NCBI RefSeq assembly: GCF_964355755.1
Contig: NC_092673.1
Span: forward strand, 6,827,001 to 6,891,000
Direction of reading: 5' to 3'
Length of the DNA stretch: 64,000 nt
Origin: Antedon mediterranea
Taxonomy: Eukaryota; Echinodermata; Crinoidea; Comatulida; Antedonidae
Position 1 is the stretch's first letter; every line of letters starts with the position of its first letter. A program made the position numbers and the translations under genes. The notes beneath the pieces were generated by a model. The model did no database searches. It had not been told where the DNA came from and saw nothing but the letters and a program-made list of their open reading frames with translations. Shown here one piece after another: positions 1-12,950 of this stretch.

Positions 1-2254
1 GTTGCATAAGTGTAATAAAAAGGTAATGTTTATATGTAATATTTATGATTTTGTACTTTGTAATTATGAATTATTAAACAATACAATAAAATCTAGTTAA
101 TATAGGCCTTGTATAAGTTATATCAATAATTTAAGGACGAAAGGGGAGAAAAAACTAACAATATTGATATAAAATACAGATGTTTTGGATGGTCCTAAAC
201 ATTTCCTTCTGGACACCCCCTATATTAGGGGACACTTTTCTGTGAAACGAACAAGAGAAAATGTTTTAAACACTGCAAACGTTTATTCAAGAAACACTTC
301 TATTATTATGAAAAGGGGAAACTGTGTTGGGTCCCCGGGGTGTCCCTTGTAGGGCTCATTTCTACTTTACTTGACTCGTGCGCGCCAAAATGATTAGGAA
401 CAGTATATTTGTTCTGTTTATAAAAACAACGTATTGAATATTAAAATTGTGACCGTTCAAACGGAGTTTGCATCGCAAAAAGTTTTATAAACTTTCGTAC
501 AGAAGGGGCACTGTACATTATGGTTAATTAATAATAGTCTTTTGTAATTACACATGTTTACCACCACCACACACATACAACACACCTTTTCCTTCTACCT
601 CAGGTGAATCGGTCAATCATCGGCCGCTGATATTATTGTTGGGTTAATGGAGAATACTGTAAACCATGTGTAAACAAACCTTTGTGGGACAGTGGGCTAT
701 TAATGATTAACGTTACTGGTACGTGTTGCTAGTATTTTTTATGTATAAAATCTGACCACATGTGTAGATCAGTTCGTATACAATTAAATCAAAACGACGA
801 ATTTACAATATAGGTCTACCTGTATGTGAAAAGGGAATGTTCAGAGGGCCTGCCTCTGGAAAATACACACTATGCAAAATAATGTATTGGCCTAACAGAT
901 TCAGTTTGGCATTTAATTCTACAATTTGTATGAATACATACTTCTTCCACTTAAAATGGTTAGGCCTAAAACCACTTGGATACTGATAGTTACTAACTGG
1001 CTATATCTACAGTTGTATCGTACCAGGGATGAGTAGGCCCCTATTTATTACCTTTTTTCAATTGTTCGTAAATAAGACAGGACCACAATGTAAAACATAT
1101 TATTTTCTTATACCTGATTGTGAAATCCTGAATAAATATGTTATTAAATAACTTAATAAGGCCTACTATTTGTCAATATCTCCCGTATCGGAACCCTCAT
1201 TATGTACAGATACGGTACCGTATAAGTTGTCTATATTCGTGGCTAACTGCGCCTTTCAGAAAAACAAACAATACACTTTATATCGTATACTATATTCAAC
1301 ATGCTTTTACATGTATAATAATAGTAGTCATTCACAACGTAATTATGTATTGTATAAGCAACAAGGTATACGGATTAGGGACAGACAGTACTAACAGTAA
1401 AGTAATCATCCATGAGTCTACGATATACAGTATTTAATACAGTAGGCCTACAAGAAAGGCTTTAAAAGCTCAATGATATGTATAAAGAGTAGGCTACAGT
1501 AGTTTTGGCAAAACGATTTTGAATGTCGTTAATATACGTAAGTACGTATTCAATGGTCTAGGTATCGATACAAAACAATTCTTACTTTTAATTTGACATG
1601 GTTGAAACAAATATTAGTTAGTATTGCTTTTTAAATTTTATACTTATTTTACCAACGAGCGACGTGTCAAACATTGTGTTATATTGGAAATGGATAATAA
1701 CCAAAATTACGAACGTTTAATGAACAAAATAATAGCTGTGAGAATACAGGAATAGTATGTGGACATCGATAAACTCATATAGTCTATTAGAAACGAGATT
1801 AATTTCATCTACTTGCCAAAATATTAACGCAAGACTACTGCGGTATAATTACATTTATTAATACCAAGAATAGTAATTCATTGGCATGACTATTAATGGG
1901 AGTTTTAATACGTTAATATGTGTGGCATCAATCATCTCTACGATAGACGGCGGCCGTAAAATAATTACCGCACCATACCGCGTTGTTCTTAATAATTAAC
2001 ACTCACACTGGCGTATGTTGTGTTGTACGCATGGTGACTGTAAACACTGTGTATTTCTCACGAGTGTGGGAACGAGGGACGGTCGATGGAGTAGGAGAAA
2101 TACTGGGAATAACAAGGGATTGTGGGAGGGAGGGGGGGGGATAATTGGATATATAATACACAAGTCTCAAAATAATTGGGTTTTAAATAAAATGAAACGA
2201 GGAATAGACATGTTGAACAGCGGTCTCTAAAAGGTAAAGACGGTTGGAAAAAGC

Positions 2255-2335
2255 TCCAATCAGTGGGTGATGATAGAGAGATGGTAAATACTCTGAAAGC
2301 AGAATATTTCGGGTTCGAATCTCAGTTGGGGGGAC
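2255..2335 (+). mobile_element. Possible tRNA-derived SINE head
   Basis: A good polymerase III B box (GGGTTCGAATC at 2,311-2,321) lies about 45 bases after an A-box-like GGTGATGATAGAGAGATGG, followed by G-rich sequence and a T5 run at 2,336. Stem pairing is poor, so a functional tRNA is unlikely. Confidence 0.4.
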
Positions 2336-5300
2336 TTTTTCTTATATACTCACAAACATACTTTCCTCTTTCATCGTTTATAAGTTAATTAATTGTCAGT
2401 ATATCACTGGGTGTTTAGAGTTTATCTAGAGGCCTGTAAATGATAAGTATGTACACAATCAATAATGGTACAATGTATTTATAGTGAAAAGAACATTACT
2501 TACCAGTTTCGAACATTAACTTAGAATGTGTCGATGGACCGTTTGACATCATCGATCACTGAATGAATTTAGTCTATAATAAATCACAAATAAACAAAAT
2601 CGCCTTGGTCCTTATTCAACATTTATGGTCATCAGTGGGTCCAAAATAGCGAGAATCTGACGGTAAGTCCACAAGTGAAAAATGATAGGTTTTCCTCCTT
2701 GCTATCTACACTGCTGCGAATTGTATGCTGTAGTAGATAGGAATAAATATCGTGCTTATTAAGTTTTAACTCTATCTATTAAGCCTGGTAGAGAATTGTA
2801 TTATCCTCCGATGATTTGTCAGTGAAAGATCAGCATTTATACCTACAATTTAAATCCAATAACCATAGAAACAAAGCAAAGAACGCACTTAATACTCGAG
2901 AATCTTGCAAGCCTCTAAGCTTACCAAGCTAGGCCTAAGAACGTAGACTAGTTCAGCTATGTATCCTCGACGTTCGCCGTGCCAGCTCCGGTCGTGCACT
3001 GCTAGATTCCTGATCACTTAGCCGATTTTAATCGTATCGTCTGAAACGGCCTGTCACTCGATACTACAATTCAATGAAATGGACTAGTTTTAGCTGAGAA
3101 TTAATCACATGTGCTGAGAGCTTTTCCTTCACTACGTTGCACATTCAATAACAACTAAACGGGCGCTATTTCATATATCATGTGTTATTATATTCTTCGG
3201 TCAATTGGAAGCGTCTATTATTAAGTAGGGGGATTATTAATCATGCACGTACAAACTATAAACATATATAATTCCAATTACAACCAAAACTCATTACAAA
3301 TATGTTTTCAACATGGTATATATACCTAAATACATGTTATTGTATATATGTTCATGCATAGATTATCAAATTACAGGCCACAGTGAATTCAAATAATACA
3401 ATTTTCACCGCTGAAAATTATGGACTAATCTACATTAACAGTGGTTTTGTTTTGATACATATTATACATTAATGAAAATTCATTCGGAACACTTGCCTTT
3501 ACGTTTAATTGACAACGTAATCAATTACTCCTAGGCAGTGTAGGTAATTACTTTGTTGTTTTTTTTTACATTTAAGGGTCCAATTATTTGTTCAGTTCTA
3601 ATACGTTCGTCCATTTGAACCAGCTGCCAGTCTGAGATTCTATCCGAAAATCGGAAATTAGCTCTCCGTAAGATTTATCATCGAAATTGTTCACCTTATT
3701 GAATAATTCTCATTTCGGTTTACAAACGAAAGAAACTAATTTTCGTGTACATCGAGTAGAGATATCGAATAGATGACAATCATAAAGCAAATTGAGATAC
3801 GCGTGGCGCATGCGCGAAATAAACTAATTAACTACGGCTTATTGACTAAGAATCAAATAATCAATTTTTAAATTAACTCAGGAGGATATTTAATTTAAAG
3901 TAACATAAAAGCAGCGATATGTCTCCAGTTACTAAATTGAGCATAGAATATTATATTTTTACAATTGAAGGGGAGAATAAGGAATTATTAATTACTGGGT
4001 GTAAACATTCATAACACTAGTTTAATTAATTATTTCATTTATTGATTCAATATATTCAAACAAATTAACTTTACTCTTTAGAATTTCACAATTTAAACCG
4101 TCAGTAAACTACAGAGAAACACCACACTATAGAGGGGGTACTTGAAATTAACAGGAACCTAGCTTTATTCTTCCAGTATGTGTGGCCTATAATTATTATA
4201 ATAATGTATTGTAAATGCTGTAGCTAAATTAAACATCCTGGGGTAAACGTCTTAAATCGCGTGTACCTTAGTTCATGTAGCACCAACGTCACAACTACAG
4301 TAGGCCTAAACATTCAATAAAATTTTAAGCGGTCAGTTTATGTACTTGAGTTCCTGTACAAAATATTGTTTTTTTTAAATTCAAGACAGCAACACAAGAA
4401 ACAATAAGCAATGTATTTCATAAGAAGTAAATTCGAGACACTTGCACTGTGATGAATGGTTAGTGCACTGCCAATGCTAATTTTTTTTTCGGGCCGGCCA
4501 TACGTTTTGATTTTAATCTTGCTTATGTTATTTATATCGCCATTGAGATCCACCCACAACATTGCAATATTTTCAGTAACTTTAATGCCGAATGTTCTGT
4601 ACGATATCGGACAAAGGACATCATTTATTCAGTTTCTAGACAAGTTATAAGATACAGTTCATAGCGTGAATTACATATAGTGTATCATTTTAAAGTAAAG
4701 AATACAGTGTCACATATGACACTGTTATGTGAAAGCATGCAAAACAGAGGCACTAGGTGTAACTTTAATATAATTTGACATTTTGAATAATATCTGAAAT
4801 CCGTATGATTGCCAATTGACATTTATATTAGTTAAACATATTACGGAATATCATTGGATATTAAGACAAGTCTTAATTAATTTGGTTTATTAAAAAATAT
4901 AGGAATATTACTTATTGGACTGTCATCAATGTTGATGATTTTAATATCGAGGCGTAGAAACAAACTGACACCTCTCATAGAAATTTGACAGAAAATATTT
5001 TTTAATATTTGTCTCGTTTCAAATCTATCTATTTTCATGAATACTGTAAAGTTTTAATTTCCTTAGGAGAAATTTAATTAGAAGATAGTCTAACAATCCA
5101 GTCGCTTTGCGGTAGTTCTACTGGCACTTTATCAAACTAAGTCGTTATAATTAGGCAGATGACGTCATTATGTCAATCATTTATCGCCATATCATAGATT
5201 TAATAAATAACTGAGTTAGAAAGGGAATGTGTCCTATACTTTTGATTTGATTTTTACGACAGATATCACAAGGACATCACTCGATATTAAAAAAAACACA

Positions 5301-5919
5301 GAATTTAATAACCAAACCGACAGTCTCATCTGAAGAGTCCAGTGCAATCATCGTAATTAAGTTACTAATATTACGTGCGTACTCTTCCTAATAAAGATAT
5401 TGGTATAGATAACTTTATATACTGTATGAAATTTGCTTATTATTATCCTTTCCGTCGTTTTCATTAAAACTTTACAAAAATGATATTAATGATTGATATG
5501 AATTGACATTCTTATAAATTATTTGCCATTTCATTTTTAATATCATCATCATCTTTAACAGATGAAATTACGTTATAAAACCATCACTGCACATATATGC
5601 TTAATTTAACGTAAACATACGGGACAATAGACAGGTTTTAGTAATGAAAAGAGACGAGGTAAGTAATATAAAGTCAAAATAGTGACACAGTATCAATATG
5701 CAATGCTCTTTTCTCCATCAGTGTTTTAAACCTTTTTGCGTCCATTTATAACGAGTTTTCGTTTTGGGACGGTACGGAAGGAGACAATTACTTTATACCC
5801 TGTACTAATCTGCCCATGCGCATAATACCCACTTTAATCGTACGCTCTGCATCCAGAGGATCATAATTGATCATTTAACGTCATTACCATTTGAAAAAAG
5901 CTCGATAATCCTCCATATG

Positions 5920-5992
5920 ATGTTGTTAACCTCGGATGTACCTCTAATACCAATCGGAGTTATATCGGAGTTAACAACACAGAGGTATTAGT
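5920..5992. repeat. Inverted GTTGTTAAC / GTTAACAAC element
   Basis: ATGTTGTTAACCTCGGATGT and ATATCGGAGTTAACAACACA face each other around an ATACCAATCGGAGTT centre. It is the same family as the repeats near 28.05 kb. Confidence 0.5.
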
Positions 5993-6770
5993 GTGAACAC
6001 AACTTATGCCAAAACAAACATGAAACCAAAACCACATCGTAGTGAAATATAAATAAGTTTCTAATTAGTTTTTTTTTATATTACGTGGTTTTGTACCATT
6101 TTTTCACCATCTGTTTAAACATTGCGTTACAAGACATTGTACATTTATAAATTATGAAATTTAATTTAATTGTTAATATCAACTTGAACAGCATAAACAA
6201 CATAAGGTGCAGTAGACAATGTTCGTACTGAAATGTTTAGTTATCAAATATTAATTATTTTTTTGTCTCCCTGTTTTTGATTTGTTATCGTTCATCTTTA
6301 GAATTCATCGTCTAAAACCACGTGCAACAGTTCGCTGTGTCAGACATGGTTATTTAATTACCCAATAGAAAAGATATCGATAATTCAATTATTTCAATTA
6401 TCAATTAAAATAAACAAAATGGTTAAACAATAATATCTTTAGGAAATGAAAATCTGATAAAAGTTTTGTATGGTGGAGATTTTGATTATCAACAGATGAT
6501 TGCGTCACACCAAGTTCAAGAATATTGTATAGTTTGTTGACCTTTTTGTGGGAAAAAAATCAACGTTTCATATTTGATATTCATAATGATATTCAAAACA
6601 TTGATCCATTTAATTGTCTAAATGTTTTTTCCAACGTATAAGCACTTTTATATTCCGATCAACACAATTATATTAAACACACATTACATTAAAACTGCAG
6701 ACATTTCCAACTAAACTCATTACGAAGGTAAAAAGACATACTGAATACACAGTATTGCCAAAAGGTCACT

Positions 6771-6862
6771 CTACACTATCAAACTGGTTTGACAACTGTG
6801 CCCACATTATAGTGATATGTCCAAATAATATGGTAGTGATATGACATCACCATGTCTATATA
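6771..6862 (+). mobile_element. MITE fragment, family AAGCTCTGTCTACAC (left part)
   Basis: CTACACTATCAAACTGGTTT and GGTAGTGATATGACATCACC match the left two-thirds of the family. The right end is lost. Confidence 0.65.
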
Positions 6863-8008
6863 ATTACATTTTTAAGTACTATTATTTTTGTAATCTGTTA
6901 ACTATTTATATTCAGTAATTATTACATTAACAAATAATGTGACACGAGACAGATGCGTTTGAGGTTATTTGAGTTTGATAACATCACGAATATTTTATCA
7001 GTCTCAAATAATGATAAGAGACATACAATTATATTAATATGTGATATATATATATAATTAGTGTTGTCGATTTCTCACTATATTTATCAAACAGATGATT
7101 GGAATGGTACAAATTAATGTTTTGCAGCGTACGAATTGGTAGGCACTGTGTTTATCATTTGTCGCATATGTGACTTAAACACGTGTCCTTAATGACGTTA
7201 TTATGTTAAGAGGCTTTGACCAAAGAATTTAATTAAGGAAATTAATTGTGTATTACTTGTTGTTTATTTTTAGGTCTAGGGAAACGTGAATGCTGAACAT
7301 CATTCTGTGAGATAATTGGTCCAACACGCAGCTTGTACAAACCAGTCTGAGGTTATTGACTATTGGTTTAAAAAGGTTCATAATGACTAAATTAGTTTTT
7401 ACACAACATAACTTTATCACATTTAATTGAAAAGAAAATGTAAACAATAATTAATTAATTTAGTCAACCTATTGTTGTCGAATTAATGTGAATTGATTAA
7501 ATGTATTTGCTTGCTAGAGTGTACGTCGTACGCATGATTGACGCCAATATTAATACTTGTACACACGTATTTTTAAGCGCAAAAGACACGATAGAAATTA
7601 AGACCCAGTTTTTGTGACCCCGGACATATATATATATGTTTCAATATCAATAAATAAAACAAAATATAACCAACTTCATCAACAGAAAGGTACAGTAAAA
7701 TATCTAGTTTCATAAGAACTGTATAATACGTTTTAACAGTTAAGTACATTAATTAATCATTATATGAATTAAAACAATTAATGATTACGAATTAAAAACA
7801 AACCAAAAGGAGAAAATGTATTTATTTCATTTACATGCCAGTATATGAACGGGACGGCGATGTTGGAGGGTTTTATTTCATTTCATTACCTCCGCCAAGG
7901 AGGTTATGTTTTCACCCCTGAAAACAGCCTGGAGGCCACAGTTTTTATCCGATTCTCACCAAATTTGGCCACAATGATCTATGCCCCAAAAGCTCGGATG
8001 AGGGGAAA

Positions 8009-8027
8009 AGGTCAAAGGTCAAGGTCA
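8009..8027 (+). promoter_or_regulatory. Triple AGGTCA nuclear-receptor-type motif
   Basis: AGGTCAAAGGTCAAGGTCA contains a perfect DR1 (two AGGTCA spaced by one base) and an overlapping TCAAGGTCA of the type bound by ERR/SF-1 receptors. It is inside a repeat element, so any function is inference. Confidence 0.35.
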
Positions 8028-8185
8028 CAACTAAAAAAACTATTTTACTGCCTAGAGACCACAGTTTTATCCGATTCTCACCAAACTTAGCCACAATGAT
8101 CAATGACTCATCATATAATTGTGGTTAAATTTTGAAGGGTCAGGGTCACAAAAAATAGAAATAAAAACATAATAATAAAAAAAAA

Positions 8186-8262
8186 CCTCAGCGAGATTTG
8201 AACCAGCGATCTCAACTGTGAGAGGCTGGATACATAAGCATTACACCAAACGCTCATCCACA
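8186..8262 (-). mobile_element. tRNA-like SINE head within the CCTCCGCC element
   Basis: The minus strand reads GAGCGTTTGGTGTAATGCTT (A-box-like) and ATCGCTGGTTCAAATCTCGC (B-box-like) about 45 bases apart. The acceptor stems do not pair, so this is a tRNA-derived repeat rather than a functional tRNA. Confidence 0.5.
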
Positions 8263-9188
8263 ACTTTGCAGTGTGCAGTTAGCCTATTTACACTTAGAAC
8301 TAATAACAAATATATAATATTTTCCAGGGACATTTTATGTAGGGGAATTTTACAGTAGGCGGAGGTTTGTCTCTGGGAGTACCCTCTAGTTTCACTATTT
8401 ATTCGGTTTATTTTAGTATAGGTTTATACATAACAAAAAAAACTGAAATCACTGTAGCTGAGCCGGTTGACTCATCATCAAGACAGTAGTTGTGTGAATC
8501 CCCTTCCCGTTCGGGAAAAAATCAATAAATTATTACCACAGAAGTATAAAATGGCGTAATTTAGTAATTATTCAAGTAGAACCACCTCCTCCTGGTTCTA
8601 AGAGAAGTTTTAAAATAGAGGAAGACTAAATCATTATCGTGTGTGCCCAGCAAAACTGTGGTAGGCCCAGGGAAGAGTTAGACCTAAGCAAATCAAAATT
8701 CTTTCAATTCAGAAACCAACAATCATAGCCAGAAGCTACCCGTAATTAGGACAATTTACATTCATACAATAAGCTCCATGCTTCACTAATTATAAAGTTA
8801 TTTATATCGAAAGGGCAAAACCATGGTAACAGACAATTTTAATTGAAAACGATGACAAAGCCAACCTGACCTGTTTCGATCATTATGTTGATAATAAGTG
8901 TTTAGTTTATATCTAAACGAGGCATTAATACGCCGTTAATTTGACTACTCTGTCGGTGTGTTGTGTTCTTAGCCCCAAGGTCCCCTGTGAACGTTAATTA
9001 CCCCGAGCGGGTGCAAACTAATGATCACTATTATAGCTCACCCTTTAATCAATAGCATAATGATTTCGGGAATTAGTTGCACGGGATTATAATACAGAGC
9101 CAATGTCTGAATAAATGAGATAGTAGACTAGACAACATTCTATTTTAAATGATATTGCTATAGCATTATTTTTCAGATAATTAAGGTG

Positions 9189-9252
9189 CCCCTCCCTAAC
9201 TAAAATTCATCTCGTACCGCGCGGTACGAGATGATTTGGAGTTAGGGAGGGG
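9189..9252. repeat. Near-perfect 64-bp palindrome
   Basis: Two 32-base arms meet with no loop at 9,220/9,221 (CTCGTACCGC | GCGGTACGAG). The outer parts are CCCCTCCCTAACT and AGTTAGGGAGGGG. By eye 29 of 32 positions pair. It can form a cruciform. It may be the collapsed remnant of a foldback or MITE. Confidence 0.9.
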
Positions 9253-9786
9253 GAATATCCACATATTATTTTCGGAGTTAATTATTATTCTTTATTTTAC
9301 TACACCGGCCTCCAACTATCAATACTAACCGACCGACTTTGTCCTGTAAACAATAGATACAGGTTTTGCGACACAGTTGTATTCGTCAACAGTTTATTTG
9401 TATACAGTCAACAGATACTTTCTAATTTTCATACTATACCTATAGTATAACAATAATTCAAGATTATGAAGGAGGAAGGGTGTTTAGTGGATGAGTTACC
9501 TCTAAATCCGCTATTTCTATTCTATCTTTTAATCAATGGTCAACAATAGCAGGCTATCGCATTCAAACAAAAACCCCAACAAGTTATTTCCTTGCACATC
9601 TGACCAATATACAATGATTTTCGGTAATAATCGGTCGTTATTATATCCCGAAAGACGTGGCTAATTAATAATAGGTATAATGTAATTCCAGGCCTAGCTA
9701 TCGACCGGTCGCAAACACTCCGCCGTCAACAGCTGGTCTTCCTCAGTGAACTACCTCAGGCCCAAAATGTACAAGAAACTTACCTT

Positions 9787-9861
9787 ATACAACTTTTTCG
9801 AAATCGTCTTATTGTGTACAGCGTTAATGGTAGTAATGAGGGTTTCTCGTGACCTCATCTT
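9787..9861 (-). CDS. Weak candidate coding exon with consensus splice donor
   Basis: On the minus strand an ATG at 9,861 opens 25 codons (MRSRETLITTINAVHNKTIS...) that end at a consensus donor AAG|GTAAGT at 9,786. The Kozak context is acceptable (A at -3). I do not recognise the peptide and found no acceptor-linked second exon, so this may be chance. Confidence 0.2.
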
Positions 9862-11259
9862 GTGACAGAGTAATTAAGTCCCCGAAATGTAAAAACTGTA
9901 ATGGCAATTTAGCTGTAGGGAATCCACTTATTAGTTAGTCTTGGAAATAATATTAACGACTAATTGAATGTAAATAGCAGCTAATTCAAAGAGTAAATAT
10001 TCCTTAGGGATGTTACTATTCAATTCGCATTATGGTGGATCGACAAATGTCAATCGAATCGATTAGGTATGTGGATATAATCAACTTTAGGTTTATATAA
10101 ATGGTATTGTTAACGGATATTGATAATTCTGATTGATGTCATTGTGAGTGATGATACAAGGAGGACACGCGTTTCAAGGCCCGTGTGAACACACGTTTCG
10201 TATGCGTGTACAGAGTGTTGTATGAACGCGTCTTATAATTTTCCCGATTCTCTGTACTGTATCCAGAAAATGTCTAACACATTGTCCGGCTATTGTAGCG
10301 CATGAATTATGTTAAGGAACCGTATTTAGGGTGAATTGCGCCTACAGTAATGAGGCCTAGAATATTGGCTACCGGTACTGTATAGAAAATCTGCTGTAAT
10401 ATTTTAGTTCCACAGTGACAAATTACCACCCCTCTCCTTAATTTAATATTTGGAATTTAGGAATGAGACTCCATGGAAATGGACGAGGAACAATAATACT
10501 TGAAAACTTATGGCAACCCGTATTCAGGGGACATCTCAATTAAGGAGACATTTTGTTTGGTGGTACGTCTCAAAAGTGTCCCCTTAAAGAGGCTCTAATT
10601 TAATTATAAAAAGTGTCGTTAAATCTAATAATCGCAAAAAGAGAATTTTAGTTTTTATTTAAAGTCACGTGTTACAAAAAGCACCAATGAGTTACAGGTA
10701 TGATATTAAAACACTTTTTAATATACGTCAACAACGAATGATTTGCACTATTTAAGTATAAGTTAATAATATCACATTTACGTCAAACAGGACGCTAATA
10801 CATGAACCCAATCTTTTCAATATAATTCCATTAATATAGGCCTAATAAAAGATATCGATTCGTATAATATTATACTTACAAACATTAAGCTATATGAAGA
10901 AAATTAAATCCATAATATAAAATTACAAAATTAAGTCTTGATACTCAAGCAGCAGACGTATGGTGACTTTATTAAAAATAGGTATAATTATAATTACAGG
11001 GAAGTGTACGATTTCCATTATTTCCTTTCCGTTTATTTTCATTCTTTACTAAATATTGTATTTATTAATTTAGTTGATTAAGCACAGGCATAGAATAACA
11101 AACATATAATTTTTCGCTTGCCTATTGTACACTTTTTTTTTACCATAAAAATATTATTTATTTATATATTTTTATTTTATTTCTTTAGGCAATGTGGCCA
11201 AGGATTACCAATAGTAAATTAATTACTGTCCTATCAGATAGGTGGTAATTTTTTTTTAA

Positions 11260-11395
11260 CCAGTTCACCGGGGTAACCACCTACTTTTCTCGAATAATGA
11301 ACTGGGTTCTTTAAAGTGCACACATGTTATAACTGTGTACACTGGACCTACGGTTTATAGTCCTTATCCGAGAGACTATCATGATAGGTATAATG
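11260..11395 (-). mobile_element. SINE family 1 body fragment
   Basis: The plus strand reads GGTTCTTTAAAGTGCACAC and TACACTGGACCTACGGTTTA, matching the bodies near 29.8 and 47.6 kb. The tRNA-like head is missing. Two overlapping small ORFs here are not genes. Confidence 0.7.
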
Positions 11396-11979
11396 GTATC
11401 AACCGTAATAACCGTTATATCGAATTTGCAAGAAATGATAAGCAGTATACTAGCGTTCTAAGCACAGAGAACCTTTATTTAGAGGACACCTTCGGGACCA
11501 AACAAAGTTTCCCCTGAATATGTTAAAACATATATATTTTAAATTTTTCGTACGTTTCACATGGAGAGCCCCGAATAAGAGGCTCCCTAAAGGGAAATTA
11601 AGGAGCCCATCTCCTTGCACCGGAAAATATCTCATTTTCATAGTATACCGTACGTTCCATAAAATTAAGAATAATAAACCTTTGAATAGGTTATTTGGTA
11701 GTTTTAATAAAGTTAATCCCTTCCGTAACAAAAATAAATAAATAGTAAAATTCAACCAAAAAACCAATTGGCTGGCAGCCAGTTTGACTAATGCTTTGCT
11801 TTAAATTAAAGTTTTTTCATGTAAATAATATCTTTTTCCAATTCAATTTTTGTGTATATTATTAAGCGTATAACTATGTAGTTATATTAAAAACAATTTT
11901 TTAAAGTTTATAACATGTTACATTAAAATGGCATATTCAACAACAACGATTTAAAAAAAGTTTTTTTTCAGAGGGACAC

Positions 11980-12270
11980 TTTACATGTTTAAACGGTAGG
12001 GCTATATGTTTATTTATCGGCTAATTATCGATGGTTATGATTGTCGTAAAATAATTTACGCATACACACACCATTGTATTTCCACATATTATTATATAGG
12101 CCTATATTTATATTATTTACATTTGTGGCAAAATTCATTGACTACCATGATCATACAATTTATAAAGAATTTGGATAAATTTTACTGTTTTTATCATTCC
12201 TTCATATCAAGTTTTTTTTTTATTAGGAAGCCATTTTTTATATTACATTATACCTCATAAACAGTAAACG
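11980..12270. repeat. Dispersed repeat shared with 40,760-41,100
   Basis: CACACACCATTGTATTTCCA and ATTCATTGACTACCATGATC here resemble CACACAATATTGTATTAACA and ATTCATTGACTTCCATGATC near 40,830-40,885, and both have AATAAACG/AGTAAACGCC stretches at a border. The family is not identified, and the small ORFs over both copies are not genes. Confidence 0.45.
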
Positions 12271-12769
12271 CCTTGGTAGCAACTAAAAGTTTGTAGCAAA
12301 CGATTTAAAAATACAAAATGAAACGGGTAATTTTAGCAGATTATTAACGTCAACACCTTGTTATGTATTATAACCTATGTTTCATTTTGCCTGATTGTGA
12401 CTAGATGTCTAGGCCTGGCCAGGATGTAGAGTACAAACGAATTGTGTTCTTACCATCGGGGGAGACTGGCTACGCGGACCGATAAACCTAAATCGGAAGA
12501 TGACGCCCTTTTTGCACTGTTAAGATACCATAAACGCTTCGAAAAAGAAAATAGTTCAAAATTAAGTTAAAAACGTATCCTGTGATAAAAATTCCGAAGT
12601 GACGAAATCAGTAAAGAATGAACCAGGCTGAAAAAGTTAAACTGTCTAAAATAAAGCCGTTCCCATCCTTCGTGTCTGCAACAAAGGAATTATAGGACAT
12701 ACGTTCAATTTGCTTTTTAGAAATTTATGGAACTTGAAGTGGAAAATGTTGTAACTTTGGAATCACACC

Positions 12770-12950
12770 TTCTGCCACCTAGCATGCCACTCGGCCTGTT
12801 GCTACCGAACTACGTCGCTTTTGGTCCGTTGCCACCTATACCTACGACACTCGGTCATTTGTCACCTAACTATATGTCACTCGGCCTGTTGCTACCAAAC
12901 TACCTCACTCTTAGCCTTTTGCCATACTCTGCCTGTTGCTACCCACGGTA
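12770..12950 (+). repeat. Degenerate minisatellite with CACTCGGCCTGTTGCTACC motif
   Basis: CACTCGGCCTGTTGCTACC or variants recur at about 12,789, 12,848, 12,877 and 12,904, with AACTAC/AACTAT following. A 74-aa ORF (repeats of LGLLLPNY) runs through it; the repeats explain its openness, so I do not call a gene. Confidence 0.6.

Larger units (their letters stand above)
1..7887. other. Gene-free AT-rich sequence
   Basis: Apart from the tRNA-like block near 2.3 kb, the inverted GTTAAC element at 5.9 kb and a MITE fragment at 6.8 kb, I see only AT-rich unique sequence. Chance ORFs of 60-100 codons are Ile/Tyr/Phe-rich and show no family motifs. Segments at about 220-360 carry GGGGACA/TGTCCCC motifs that recur elsewhere (10.55, 18.53 kb) and may be repeat remnants. 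TTAATTA-type motifs are frequent, as expected from composition. Confidence 0.6.
7888..8366 (+). mobile_element. CCTCCGCC-ended DNA element with internal direct repeat
   Basis: The element starts ACCTCCGCCAAGGAGGTTAT and closes with GGCGGAGGT. Inside, a segment of about 50 bp (CACAGTTTTTATCCGATTCT then CACCAAATTTGGCCACAATG) recurs near 8,060. The tRNA-like block at 8,186-8,262 follows. Similar CCTCCGCCAAGGAGG sequences are, from memory, common repeats in marine invertebrate genomes. An 81-aa ORF across it is not a gene. Confidence 0.65.

Noticed and set aside
2255-2335. Functional tRNA gene at the GGGTTCGAATC box
   Set aside because: Acceptor and anticodon stems do not pair; it fits a SINE head or chance B box.
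11335-11767. Three overlapping small ORFs
   Set aside because: They overlap a SINE fragment and repeat-like AT-rich DNA; composition is chance-like.
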